Assembly (NCBI RefSeq): GCF_026421305.1
Contig: NZ_JAPJBQ010000001.1
Coordinates: 682,001 to 746,000 of the forward strand
DNA: 64,000 nucleotides
Reading direction: 5' to 3'
Source: Dyella silvae
GTDB lineage: Bacteria; Pseudomonadota; Gammaproteobacteria; Xanthomonadales; Rhodanobacteraceae
The translations under genes and the position numbers were made by a program. Below the pieces are notes generated by a model. The model saw only the letters and a list, made by a program, of their open reading frames with translations. It was not told where the DNA came from and did not search any database. Each line of letters starts with the position of its first letter. Within the stretch, counting starts at the first letter, position 1. Positions 35,066-42,893 of this stretch are shown here, piece after piece.

Positions 35066-35095
35066 CGAGGCGTCGGCGAATACGCCGGCGCCTCG
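35066..35095. terminator. Bidirectional hairpin between convergent genes
   Basis: CGAGGCGTCGGCG and CGCCGGCGCCTCG form a 13-bp stem with one G.T pair and a 4-nt loop. It lies between the ends of the convergent genes at 33360-35036 and 35130-35570, the expected place for a shared terminator. Confidence 0.6.
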
Positions 35096-35129
35096 CAAGC
35101 CCCTCGGGGGCAATCCGGTTCAGTCAGCT

Positions 35130-35570
35130 CTACTTGTCTTCTGAAATCGTCAAGCCACCCACGCTCACGCCGAGCTCGATACCTTGGCCCGCGCCTGAAA
35201 GCGCAAGAGAGACCTCGCCCTTGGTGAGCACCTGTGCCGTGCCGGCCTTCACGGCACCTGCGCTGGCATCCGCCTGTGCGTAAGTACCCAGCACATCACT
35301 TATTTTGATGATGTCGCTGAAATTGCCGACGCCATTGTCAATGCGCGATTTACCCGCCGTCAGTCCACCACCATGACTTTCAAGCTTGACCTTCATGGTT
35401 TGACCGTTCTTGCAGGTAACCACACCATTACCGCTCATGTGCTTGTAGATCGCCGACCAGCCGGACAAGCTGAAACGCATGGTGCATTCCAGGTCAGCGG
35501 CACTGGCGATCTGGGAGAGGGTTAGCGCACACAGCACGATGGACGTCTGAACGAGGCCTCGACCTTTCAT
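35130..35570 (-). CDS. Small exported protein, unknown function
   Basis: 146 residues from ATG 35570, with GGAG 8 nt upstream; the longer frame to 35729 lacks coding character. The signal peptide (VQTSIVLCALTLSQIASA) is followed by a ~120-residue Gly/Ala-rich domain with two Cys (LECTMRF, VVTCKNGQ) likely to form a disulfide, and beta strands toward the end (GAGQGIELGVSVGGLTISE). The pattern is reminiscent of DUF992-type periplasmic proteins but I cannot confirm that. It is monocistronic. Confidence 0.65.
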   Translation of the reverse strand: MKGRGLVQTSIVLCALTLSQIASAADLECTMRFSLSGWSAIYKHMSGNGVVTCKNGQTMKVKLESHGGGLTAGKSRIDNGVGNFSDIIKISDVLGTYAQADASAGAVKAGTAQVLTKGEVSLALSGAGQGIELGVSVGGLTISEDK

Positions 35571-35791
35571 GGGATGACTCCGTGACGGATGGTGAAAGTT
35601 CTGGAAACCAATCGTAGGTTGGGCGGTGTGGCACCCAAGGCCTGAAGACGATGCCCGGATGGAGATCGTCGATCTCCCACGCGACCATGCGTCACCAGAA
35701 ACGTATCGTCCCGCAAAGACGTGCTGCAAAAAACCGTAGTTTTACGGAGAGCCCGGCTTACCCATCAGTCCATGCTGCGCTGGGGCGAAGC

Positions 35792-35815
35792 ATCCGCTCC
35801 GGGTCGGGAGCGGAC
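35792..35815. repeat. Short palindromic repeat, copy 5
   Basis: ATCCGCTCCGGGTCGGGAGC followed by GGAC. It lies in the 650-bp gap between the exported protein and the second cassette. Apart from this repeat and the leader RNA, that gap holds no credible gene. Confidence 0.65.
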
Positions 35816-36098
35816 ACGTGCAAGCCCTCACGCGCGACGCAAGATGCTACCCATAAGGGCAAAGGCGGCGCCATAGGTCGCTATGCCGAGCGGAAGGCTC
35901 GCAACGGCAACGCAGGGGGCCGCGTCGACTTTCCTTGTTTGACGGTGCGCGAGGCCGGAAAAAGTGCACCCTGCCCTCGGATTTCGTGAGCTGAGTTCAG
36001 CCGTCAGGCCATTCGGTCGGCATGTCGGCAGACACAGGGGTAGCGCGTCAAGGCAAACCCCTACAGCGGCCCGTGGCGGCCCTGAGTACTCTCGGTGG

Positions 36099-36194
36099 GT
36101 CGCTCGCGGTGTCTATTCACCGGTTGCCGCGAGTGACCATGACAGCAATGTCGTGAAGCGCGGGCCGCGAGTGCTAGAGACACTCACGACCCGC
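36099..36194 (+). ncRNA. Structured leader with three hairpins (copy 2)
   Basis: P1 (36099-36137) pairs GTCGCTCGCGG with CCGCGAGTGAC through one G.U pair. P2 (36138-36155) abuts it, with a 7-bp stem and a GCAA (GNRA) loop. P3 (36160-36194) pairs GCGGGCCGCGAGTG with CACTCACGACCCGC and keeps the same two C.A mismatches as copy 1. Relative to 1411-1505, P3 swaps AGGTG/CACCT for GAGTG/CACTC and P2 changes both of its variable pairs while keeping pairing. This covariation supports a selected RNA fold. Confidence 0.6.
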
Positions 36195-36222
36195 TGACCA
36201 AAGCCAACCATAGGAGTTGATC

Positions 36223-36552
36223 TTGGCTACCCACGATCATACGGCACGCGCACGCCTGCCCGTTCCCGCCGGCAGCACCCACACTCCTCCACCCGACACC
36301 CTCAACGGGTCGGCGTCGGCACACCCTCCTGAGCTCGTATTCACCCGCGAAGACCTCGCCCTGGCGGCGTATGCCCTGACGCGGCTACGCATTGACCACG
36401 AGCAGTGCCTGCACGCCCGCGCCGAAGGGCTTCCCCGCAAGTCGTTGGAATGGCCGCTTTCGGCCTCCGTGGCCATTGCAGTGGCCACCGCTATCCAGTG
36501 CCTTGAACGTCTGGTGGATGGGTACGGTGAAGCGTCCAGAGTGAACGCTTAG
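36223..36552 (+). CDS. Small cassette protein, copy 2 (unknown family)
   Basis: 109 residues from TTG 36223, 6 nt after TAGGAG; this start aligns with ATG 1536 of copy 1. Shared features with copy 1 are DHTAR.R..VP at the N-terminus, a variable Pro-rich linker, LTRLRID.E, K.L.WP.S, AI.CL and the C-terminal VNA. Identity is high at the two ends and low in the linker, so the copies diverged long ago. No known domain is recognised. It is followed by a conserved hairpin and a HigA-like gene. Confidence 0.7.
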   Translation: MATHDHTARARLPVPAGSTHTPPPDTLNGSASAHPPELVFTREDLALAAYALTRLRIDHEQCLHARAEGLPRKSLEWPLSASVAIAVATAIQCLERLVDGYGEASRVNA

Positions 36553-36561
36553 CCCCGTCCT

Positions 36562-36622
36562 TGTGATCGTTCCCCGTGGCGCGTCGATCCCCATCGATGC
36601 GCCACACCTGGGCGATCACGCA
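36562..36622 (+). other. Intergenic stem-loop between the two cassette genes (copy 2)
   Basis: Inner stem TGGCGCGTCGAT/ATCGATGCGCCA (12 bp with one G.U) and outer stem TGTGATCG/CGATCACGCA. It corresponds to 1867-1940 in copy 1, including the CCCCG and CACCTGG side segments. No U-tract. Confidence 0.55.
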
Positions 36623-36701
36623 CAGCGTCGCAGGACATTCCCCGACACGCATCGATGTCATCCCTGATGCGTCGCCTTGCCGTGCCTGACCGGAAAACCC
36701 G

Positions 36702-37028
36702 ATGAATCTGATCCGCCTCGACCCGCATCTGCGGGTGGACCCTTCACAGCGCCTGCGCACCCCCGGCGAGGTGCTGAAGCACGACTACCTGATACCCCGA
36801 GCCATGACCCTCTCCGCTCTCGCCCGCCGCACGGGGATTACCGTGACCAGACTGCGGCGACTCATCATCGGCGAGGTACCCATGCGCGCCAACGTCGCCC
36901 TTCGCCTCGCCGTGGTACTCAACACCAGCGCGCTCTACTGGATGCTGCTGCAAGTGCAGTGCGACCTGGAGCGGGAAAGGCGTGGGCGCGAATTCGGGAT
37001 AAAGGGGCCAAGTGCTTCTTCGCGTTAG
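36702..37028 (+). CDS. HigA-like helix-turn-helix protein, copy 2
   Basis: 108 residues, paralogous to 2019-2336: both open M-L-I-L-P/RVDPS, keep LRTPGEVLKHDYLIPRA, an HTH (LSALARRTGITVTRLRRLIIG), VPMRANVALRLAVVLNTS and the WMLLQVQCDLE tail. As in copy 1, no HigB-type toxin gene is adjacent. DNA binding is likely; the target may be the cassette's own leader region. A short palindromic repeat follows at 37111. Confidence 0.85.
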   Translation: MNLIRLDPHLRVDPSQRLRTPGEVLKHDYLIPRAMTLSALARRTGITVTRLRRLIIGEVPMRANVALRLAVVLNTSALYWMLLQVQCDLERERRGREFGIKGPSASSR

Positions 37029-37110
37029 GTCACCCAGAAAAGGAAGCAGGGAAGCACTCGGAGCCCCTTTGCTTGGTTCCGTGCACATCGCTCCCTTTCC
37101 AACGTGCGAT

Positions 37111-37135
37111 GTTCGCTTCGGGTCGAAAGCGGACA
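37111..37135. repeat. Short palindromic repeat, copy 6
   Basis: GTTCGCTTCGGGTCGAAAGC followed by GGACA. It lies 5 bp beyond the stop of the small membrane protein at 37141. Its GTCGAAAGCGGACA arm is identical to the end of the IS30-type tails at 25944 and 38511. Confidence 0.7.
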
Positions 37136-37140
37136 CCCCC

Positions 37141-37323
37141 TTATGACTTTCGCCGTCTGCGACGCAAAATTCCAACAAGTAAAACGATCATCCCGAAGAG
37201 GATGGCGCAACCACACGCCCGAGCCATCGGGTAGCTGCTTCGAAAACAGTTCAATGCGCCAAAGCCGAGGCAAATCATTGCTCCTGCCAATGCGCCTCTC
37301 GAACCTTCCTTGGAACTCTTCAC
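37141..37323 (-). CDS. Small two-helix membrane protein, uncertain start
   Basis: About 60 residues if started at GTG 37323. The frame remains open upstream to 37380, but those codons are made by a palindromic repeat. Two hydrophobic segments are clear (GALAGAMICLGFGALNCF and ACGCAILFGMIVLLVGIL), with a strongly basic tail RRRRRKS giving a cytosolic C-terminus. GGAGTACAGGAG precedes the proposed start at imperfect spacing. It is bracketed by palindromic repeats on both sides. No family recognised. Confidence 0.4.
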   Translation of the reverse strand: MKSSKEGSRGALAGAMICLGFGALNCFRSSYPMARACGCAILFGMIVLLVGILRRRRRKS

Positions 37324-37353
37324 GACTCCTGTACTCCATATCTTTGTTGCGGA

Positions 37354-37379
37354 CGTCAGCTCTGGGTCGAGAGCGGACA
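37354..37379. repeat. Short palindromic repeat, copy 7
   Basis: CGTCAGCTCTGGGTCGAGAG followed by CGGACA, a diverged copy with preserved pairing. It ends 2 bp before the stop codon of the membrane protein at 37381. Confidence 0.65.
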
Positions 37380-37380
37380 C

Positions 37381-37797
37381 TCAACTCTTAGCCACGCGCA
37401 AGCTCGACTTACCTACGGCGATACGAAAGATCCAGACGCCCAGTGTGGATGCGGCGATGAAGACAAGATTCACGCGAAGAGCGGGCCCAATCGGCCCTGC
37501 CATCCCTGGACCGAAAATCACCAACGGGATGGCCTGCAACAACTCGACGACCAAGAAGTAGAGAGTCCCTTGTACCAAAACACTCTGTCGGATCGGCCAG
37601 ATAAACCAAATGGATATCAGGCAGACGACGACGGCGGTGGCAACGAACTTCGTCAATTCAAAGCGCTTGGTAGCCAACGCCCACGAATCGCCCCAAGAAT
37701 CGGGGTTCGTACGCAATAGGTGGTAAAGGCCTCCCTCTACGACAAGCAACGCGACGACCAGCAAGCACGCAAAAGCAACAATCCGTTTGAATCGCAT
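37381..37797 (-). CDS. Integral membrane protein, four predicted helices
   Basis: 138 residues with hydrophobic segments near residues 5-25 (IVAFACLLVVALLVVEGGL), 50-68 (TAVVVCLISIWFIWPI), 75-95 (GTLYFLVVELLQAIPLVIF) and 108-128. Short charged loops and a basic C-terminus (KSSLRVAKS) follow. GGGAGGGG precedes the ATG. No family recognised. A palindromic repeat abuts the stop codon and another lies upstream, the cassette-like arrangement seen for several neighbours. Confidence 0.65.
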   Translation of the reverse strand: MRFKRIVAFACLLVVALLVVEGGLYHLLRTNPDSWGDSWALATKRFELTKFVATAVVVCLISIWFIWPIRQSVLVQGTLYFLVVELLQAIPLVIFGPGMAGPIGPALRVNLVFIAASTLGVWIFRIAVGKSSLRVAKS

Positions 37798-37841
37798 GTA
37801 CCCCTCCCTAGAACGTGACTACAAAGATCATCACCCGTTTG

Positions 37842-37865
37842 GTCCGCTTCGGGTCGGAAGCGGGC
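37842..37865. repeat. Short palindromic repeat, copy 8
   Basis: GTCCGCTTCGGGTCGGAAGC followed by GGGC. It lies directly next to the stop codon of the GNAT gene (37867). Confidence 0.7.
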
Positions 37866-37866
37866 G

Positions 37867-38325
37867 TTAGCCACCAAGCAGCTTCCTAGTCACCCCCGCC
37901 TGCAAAGCCTTGGTAAGAGCATATCGCGCGCCACCGGGCGGAAAGTCAGGCAATCTGCTGAAAACGGCGTAGCCACGCTTCTCATAGAAGGGCAACGCCT
38001 GGAAATCGAATGTTTCGAGGAATGCTTTGGTGCAACCTCTTTGGATCGCGGCCTCCTCGATAAGCGCCATCAGAGCGCTTCCATAACCTTGACCTCGCAA
38101 TTCTTCTTGAAGCCACAGTGCGCTGACTTGCAGCCAACTCACGTACGCAGCTCCAACAACGCCACCTAACATCTTCCCTTCGCTATCTCGCACGGTCGCC
38201 ACAAGATATTCCGGCGTCGCGCCGTTGGTGCGGGTCTGATTGAAAGCAAGCAATCCTTGGACGATTGCATTGATGTCGCTACCACTGGGCTTGTCTTCTA
38301 GCACCGTGCAGAGTGAGGTGGTCAT
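37867..38325 (-). CDS. GNAT family N-acetyltransferase
   Basis: 152 residues from ATG 38325, with AGGGA upstream; the longer frame to 38478 runs through an IS-derived palindrome and is not coding. The acetyl-CoA site is ELRGQGYGSALMALIEEAA (R/Q-x-x-G-x-G/A motif A), preceded by the beta4 strand and followed by the motif B Tyr in LPFYEKRGYAVF. GNAT enzymes acetylate amines on small molecules or proteins; substrate unknown. The last residues (LQAGVTRKLLGG) end next to a short repeat. Confidence 0.85.
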   Translation of the reverse strand: MTTSLCTVLEDKPSGSDINAIVQGLLAFNQTRTNGATPEYLVATVRDSEGKMLGGVVGAAYVSWLQVSALWLQEELRGQGYGSALMALIEEAAIQRGCTKAFLETFDFQALPFYEKRGYAVFSRLPDFPPGGARYALTKALQAGVTRKLLGG

Positions 38326-38401
38326 TGCTATCCCTATGTATAGTTTGGTACGAACGTCCTTGCCGGTAGAGCGCGAAGATTGCAATTCATTAACAGCTCT
38401 A

Positions 38402-38511
38402 TGTCTGCTCCGGGTTGCGGATTCAGCCTGTCGTTGCAATACACTGAAGACTGCGCGAGCAGCAGGAGTGTGTTGCAACGACCGGCTGAATCTGCAGTCG
38501 AAAGCGGATAT
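38402..38511. mobile_element. MITE-like inverted pair of IS30-type ends
   Basis: Two ~38-bp arms face each other. The left arm reads tgtctgctccggg, then TTGCGGATTCAGCC, then TGTCGTTGCAA. The right arm reads TTGCAACGACCGGCTGAA, then tctgcagtcgaaagcggata. They flank a ~30-bp centre. Each arm equals the transposase stop region plus terminal repeat of the IS30-type remnant at 39111-39315. It has no coding capacity and could be mobilised by an IS30-type transposase. Confidence 0.6.
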
Positions 38512-38535
38512 TTCATCTGACCGCAGTGCCGTAAA

Positions 38536-39039
38536 TTAACGGATCACCCTCAGGGCTGTTTTCAGGCCGACCAGGGTTGTCGAATCTGAAGGGTTTCCGA
38601 CGAGGATTGCCGCGTCGGGCAGCCACCTTATCGACCGATGACCCTTTAAGAGAATCCCATCGCTGAATCGGACAGCATTTGGATATGCCGACCAGTCCGC
38701 TCTGACATTCGATGCGCCTGTGCTTATGTCGAGGCCGGCATCAGTCAGTGAAACTGTCACCTCGGCCCCGAAACCGGCCTTACGCCTGAACCTCTTCATC
38801 AGACCCCGTTTCGTGGCCCAGATGCCGGCTACCATGACTAGGCATGTGATCATGAAGAATGGTGCGACTCCCTCCACCAGCGACGTGCTGACCGCCAAGA
38901 CAATACAGAGAGCACATGCCGCGCCCATGAGGCCGAATTGAACCGGAAGCCTCAGTAACAGTGGTCCTTGCCGATATTGCCGGTCGATCACGACCGCGAA
39001 GTAATCGGCATCGCATACATAGCGATAGTCAACCTGCAC
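38536..39039 (-). CDS. YcxB-like membrane protein
   Basis: 167 residues from GTG 39039, with AAGGAGG 6 nt upstream; the longer frame to 39147 starts inside the IS-derived sequence. The N-terminus is soluble (VDYRYVCDADYFAVVIDRQY). Two adjacent TM helices follow (FGLMGAACALCIVLAVSTSL and VAPFFMITCLVMVAGIWA), then a soluble C-terminal domain with LTDAGLDISTGASNVRADWS and IRWLPDAAI, the layout of YcxB-like proteins. Function is unknown. It lies between the MITE-like element and the IS30 remnant. Confidence 0.65.
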   Translation of the reverse strand: MQVDYRYVCDADYFAVVIDRQYRQGPLLLRLPVQFGLMGAACALCIVLAVSTSLVEGVAPFFMITCLVMVAGIWATKRGLMKRFRRKAGFGAEVTVSLTDAGLDISTGASNVRADWSAYPNAVRFSDGILLKGHRSIRWLPDAAILVGNPSDSTTLVGLKTALRVIR

Positions 39040-39110
39040 AACCCCTCCTTTGTGCTCACCAGCCGATGCTGCCCACCCTGGTGAGGGTGGACCGATCCGA
39101 ATTTTGCCAC

Positions 39111-39315
39111 GTCCACTTTGGGTTGCGGATTCAGCCGGTCGTTGCAACAGTTTGATGAAATCGTTCGGCCGGTGTTTCGTAGTTTAAGGTTTTTCTTGGC
39201 CGCCCATTCAAGCGCCTCGCCACGGCATCGAGCTGCGCTTGCGAGAACCCGGAGAGATCCATTCCCTTTGGAAAATACTGCCTAAGAAGGCCGTTGGTGT
39301 TCTCGTTGGATCCAC
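39111..39315 (-). mobile_element. IS30-family transposase C-terminal remnant
   Basis: On the minus strand, codons from 39315 to 39131 read [20 protein letters not shown], then [20 protein letters not shown], then [13 protein letters not shown] and VATTG-stop. This is the characteristic end of IS30 transposases (NENTNGL.RQY.PKG, LN.RPRK.L). The upstream part is lost at 39315, where unrelated sequence begins. The tail after the stop includes GGTTGCGGATTCAGCC and GTGGAC, a diverged IS end. The 39316-39450 stretch holds no gene. Confidence 0.8.
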
Positions 39316-39450
39316 GTAGTCAGCGTGAACCGTTGATGTTGGGCCAGCTCCGACCCGAGTCTTATTGGGCGAGAATTAGTCCGACTACGGTTCCAAAGAT
39401 GGGCCCAGTGGCTCGTAGCTCGGATCGAGATCTGCATGGTCTCTTGCCGC

Positions 39451-40782
39451 CTATCCAGTGTGTGAGAATACGGGCATTCCATCGATAGCCAGTGTGACCT
39501 GGCCCCGTCCAGCATGGATCAGCCGCACTGGAAGATTCTTTTCGTCCAGTCGACGCCGCAACAATAGAAGACGCGTTTCGAGATTGTCTTTGATATCGGG
39601 CAGCCTGAGCGTTTCTGCCAGGCGGATTTCGCGGTTGGTAAAGTCGCGCCTTCCTTCGCTGATATAGGCGTCGAGCATGTAGGCCAGAAGGCGCCCCGCG
39701 ACACCTTTAATCACGTAAGCGTTATCGATGAAGACGCTGTCGTCATACGTATGGTGACTGATCTGGATGGCACGGTTGCCACGCTGCTGGTGCGCTGCAC
39801 TTGCGGCCACCGGCTCGGCTTCTGGCGCGAGCGCTTCGCAAAGCGCAAGTGCGAGTGCGCACTGGTTCGCCATCATTTCCAGTGCGGTTTCATGTGTCGT
39901 GGTGAAGGCAAGTCGATCACGGCTCTCGACAAAGAGCACCCCGCGCAGGGTCCCCTGCGCGAGAAGCGGCATGGCGATCTGACTTATGGCATCGGGCAGA
40001 CTCGGCAGCACAATCGTTCGGGTCCGGTCCTCATCGGAGTCGCTCGTGGCTTCAATCGCGGCCCCCATCCTGAGCACTCGGCTCATATCGTTGATCTTCA
40101 CCGGGCGTTTGCTTCCGGCGGCGATGCCGATAAGACCGTCGTCAAAGGCAATTTCCGAACCAATGCCGGAGCGATCGTAGCCTCGGCTGGCGACTGTGGT
40201 GAGCAGCCGGCGCACGTTGTCGCCAAGCAGTACGACGACCTGGCTGAAGCCGAGGTCCTCGCATCCGTCGAGCAAGGCGCCGAGAGCCTGCTCTGTACCG
40301 CTTTGCGCGCTGATCGCGCTCATCGCCCGGCCAAGGACCGTGAGGTCGAGGGTTGATGGCACGTCTGATGTGTCGATGGTCTCGACGGGAGACGCAACGG
40401 CGACGATGGCGTTGACCTGGAAAATATCGACCGCTTTCAGGCGCATGACCCCGGCCAATCCAACTTGCGCGCTGCTAGCCCGCAATTGGTCCGACACGCG
40501 GTCAAAGAGTTCACCCTCATCGCGCGACGTGACCCAGGTGACATCAAGCCTGTACTGCCCACCATCACGCGCGCTGACCAGCAGCAGTGACGCTTGCGGA
40601 TTGGCGCGCATATTCGCGGCCGTCTTGGCCAAGAACTGGTTGGATATCGCAACGTGCGCGTCGTCTACGAGCACGACATGCGACAGATAGGAGATGTTGG
40701 GCGTGCCATCGGCCGCGACAGTCGCAATAATCGAAGGAATGACTCCTTCGAAACAATCGTCGAGGTCGCGAAGCCGTATCAT
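39451..40782 (-). CDS. PNPOx-like flavin domain fused to GAF domain
   Basis: 443 residues. Residues ~1-130 resemble pyridoxamine 5'-phosphate oxidase-like FMN-binding split barrels (IPSIIATVAADGTPNISYLS at the start and NPQASLLLVS). Residues ~160-320 form a GAF domain (LTVLGRAMSAISAQSGTEQAL, then LRGVLFVES and MANQCALAL). The last ~100 residues contain a predicted helical DNA-binding-like region (RDFTNREIRLAETLRLPDIK, then LLRRRLDE). The order suggests a redox- or ligand-responsive regulator. Its start overlaps the stop of the upstream PNPOx gene by 4 bp. Confidence 0.75.
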   Translation of the reverse strand: MIRLRDLDDCFEGVIPSIIATVAADGTPNISYLSHVVLVDDAHVAISNQFLAKTAANMRANPQASLLLVSARDGGQYRLDVTWVTSRDEGELFDRVSDQLRASSAQVGLAGVMRLKAVDIFQVNAIVAVASPVETIDTSDVPSTLDLTVLGRAMSAISAQSGTEQALGALLDGCEDLGFSQVVVLLGDNVRRLLTTVASRGYDRSGIGSEIAFDDGLIGIAAGSKRPVKINDMSRVLRMGAAIEATSDSDEDRTRTIVLPSLPDAISQIAMPLLAQGTLRGVLFVESRDRLAFTTTHETALEMMANQCALALALCEALAPEAEPVAASAAHQQRGNRAIQISHHTYDDSVFIDNAYVIKGVAGRLLAYMLDAYISEGRRDFTNREIRLAETLRLPDIKDNLETRLLLLRRRLDEKNLPVRLIHAGRGQVTLAIDGMPVFSHTG

Positions 40783-41252
40783 GATGCAACGTCCTCTCCC
40801 GCAGCGGTGCCGGCTTTGGGCCCTGGCGTCTGCACATAAGCCTCCTTCACGAAGACACGTGCAACAGTCAATTCACGTTCCGTGATGAACGGCGATACCA
40901 GATGGGCGGGGTGGCCAAGACCGCTGAAGTGCGCATAAAGCATGGCCTGGTAGCGACGGGACTGCTCCAGGTCCTCTTGCTCCGCGGGACGGAGACAAGC
41001 GGCGCCCTTCAATTGATATGAAACATAGTCGGCAGGGCGCGAAAACGTGATCGCGGCCTGTCCGTTGGCGGCCAGGTTGGACGTGGTTTCCGGCCATTGC
41101 CACGCGGAAATGAACAGTTCGATGTTCTCGTCGTCCACGATTCGGGCGCCGACGGCCCGACCGATTGACGGCCTGTTCGCTCCATCTCGCGTCCCGACAA
41201 TGATCATCACGGGGCTCACGACAAAGCGCTTGATTTCCTCCGAGAGTCGCAT
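40779..41252 (-). CDS. Pyridoxamine 5'-phosphate oxidase family protein
   Basis: 157 residues from ATG 41252 with AGGAGG 5 nt upstream; the longer frame to 41330 lacks a ribosome site. A split-barrel flavin-binding fold is indicated by VMIIVGTRDGANRPSIGRAV, NIELFISAWQWPETTSNLAA and AITFSRPADYVSYQLKG. The family reduces or binds F420/FMN/heme-type ligands; the true substrate is unknown. Overlap with the GAF-containing gene downstream (ATGA) indicates coupled translation. It is divergent from the monooxygenase at 41370, with a 117-bp shared promoter region. Confidence 0.8.
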   Translation of the reverse strand: MRLSEEIKRFVVSPVMIIVGTRDGANRPSIGRAVGARIVDDENIELFISAWQWPETTSNLAANGQAAITFSRPADYVSYQLKGAACLRPAEQEDLEQSRRYQAMLYAHFSGLGHPAHLVSPFITERELTVARVFVKEAYVQTPGPKAGTAAGEDVAS

Positions 41253-41369
41253 AGGCCCTCCTGCTTCTCCGCCCTTTAGGAAACCCGACCGTTTGCTTAG
41301 GCAATATTTAGGAACGCCTTTGGCCGCCAAGAATTATAACGTGGGGCCCACCACGAATGAGAGCTATAC

Positions 41370-42893
41370 ATGAAGCATCGAGAGAAGGACATTGTCGCGA
41401 TCATTGGCGCAGGGCCCGCAGGTTTGGTTTCGGCACGCTGGCTAGCGCAACATGGAATCGAGTCCGTTTTGTTCGAGGCCGACGACCGGCTTGGCGGCCA
41501 ATGGAACTTGGCAGGCGAAGCGGGCAAGACCTGGGCGGGGATGCGCACCAACACCAGCCGCGTGATGTCGGCGTTCTCCGATCTCGACCACGCCGCGGAC
41601 GTGGCCATCTATCCGCGACAGGATCAGATGCTGGCCTATCTGGAGCGCTACGCCACCAAATTCGATCTGGTAAGGCGCATCCAGTTTGGAACGCGCGTCG
41701 AGCGGCTCGAGGCTGCGCAGGATGGCGGCTGGCTGTTGCGCTTGCGGAAGCAAGATGAGGTGGTCGAGAAAACGTTCAACCGCGTCATAGTAGCCACGGG
41801 TGCCCAGGCTCACCCAATGGTGCCGGAAATTCCGGGCATCGAAGGCTTCACAGGTGCCTTTGGTATTGCGCATACCGCTCAATACGAAGGGGCCGAACGT
41901 TACCGGGGACATTCGGTTGTGATCGGCGGGTGTTCGATCAGCGCATTGGAAATCGCTTCCGACCTCGCATTCGGTGGCGCGCAGGTCACATCCGCCTACC
42001 GGCGACAGCGCTATATTTTGCCCAAGCTGATAGCGGGTGTGCCCACCGAACATGTGCTGTTCAATCGCGCTGCTGCTCTTGCAGGCGAGGTGCTTCCAGT
42101 CGAAGCGCTTGCTGAAGGGCTTAAGGCGACCGTATTGAGGGCGGGTGGCAGTCCCGCTCAATTTGGTGCGCCCGAGCCACATGCGAACATCTTCGCAGCT
42201 GGCATTTCGCAGTCACAAAGCTATCTGCCGGCAGTAGCCGAGGGCCGAATCACCGTTCGCCCGTGGATCGAGCGCATCGACAAAGACACTGTGTTTTTTT
42301 CCGACGGCACTCATGCGACGCCCGACGCCATTTTGTTCGGTACAGGTTATGGCCTGTCTTTGCCTTGGCTAGCTGCCGACATCGCGAGGACGCTTGGCTT
42401 CGACGGCAAGGGGATCGATCTTTACGATCATACGTTCCACCCTGACCTCGATGGGCTGGCGTTTGTTGGCCTCTTCAACCTGATCGGCCCCTATCTTCCG
42501 GTGTTGGAGCTGCAGGCTCGCTGGATTACCTACGTACTGGCTGGCCGCGTAGCCATGCCGACACGGGCGGAGATGGAGCGGGGGCTCAACGCGTGCCGGG
42601 CGATGCGAGAACGCAATCAAGAGTCGGTGCTGCATCAAACTGCGATCTGCCTTGCGCGCCACGCGGAGGTGGAGCCCGACCTGGAGCGCTGGCCCGATCT
42701 GGAGCGCGCGCTGCTGTTCGGCCCGCTTTCGCCCGTTTCATTCCGGTTGCAGGGCGCAGATTCCCTCGATGATGCACACGTGCGAACAAAAGCTGCAGCA
42801 GCGGCATTTGGTGCCATAAGGTCCACGACCTTCACCTCCGACGAGCTGCAACTCCGACGCTTGATTCAGGAAGGCCAATCGCTCGTCGCATGA
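41370..42893 (+). CDS. FAD-dependent monooxygenase (FMO-like)
   Basis: 507 residues. The FAD Rossmann motif is at the N-terminus (IVAIIGAGPAGLVSARWLAQ) followed by the flavin signature LFEADDRLGGQWN. A second, NADPH-type site occurs near residue 187 (VVIGGCSISALEIASDLA), where the usual GxGxSG is altered to GGCSIS. ATGAQAHPMVPEIPGIEGF is the ATG motif of FMOs and Baeyer-Villiger enzymes. It oxygenates nucleophilic heteroatoms or ketones in the cytosol; substrate unknown. It is divergent from the PNPOx/GAF pair, which could form a sensing partner. Confidence 0.85.
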   Translation: MKHREKDIVAIIGAGPAGLVSARWLAQHGIESVLFEADDRLGGQWNLAGEAGKTWAGMRTNTSRVMSAFSDLDHAADVAIYPRQDQMLAYLERYATKFDLVRRIQFGTRVERLEAAQDGGWLLRLRKQDEVVEKTFNRVIVATGAQAHPMVPEIPGIEGFTGAFGIAHTAQYEGAERYRGHSVVIGGCSISALEIASDLAFGGAQVTSAYRRQRYILPKLIAGVPTEHVLFNRAAALAGEVLPVEALAEGLKATVLRAGGSPAQFGAPEPHANIFAAGISQSQSYLPAVAEGRITVRPWIERIDKDTVFFSDGTHATPDAILFGTGYGLSLPWLAADIARTLGFDGKGIDLYDHTFHPDLDGLAFVGLFNLIGPYLPVLELQARWITYVLAGRVAMPTRAEMERGLNACRAMRERNQESVLHQTAICLARHAEVEPDLERWPDLERALLFGPLSPVSFRLQGADSLDDAHVRTKAAAAAFGAIRSTTFTSDELQLRRLIQEGQSLVA

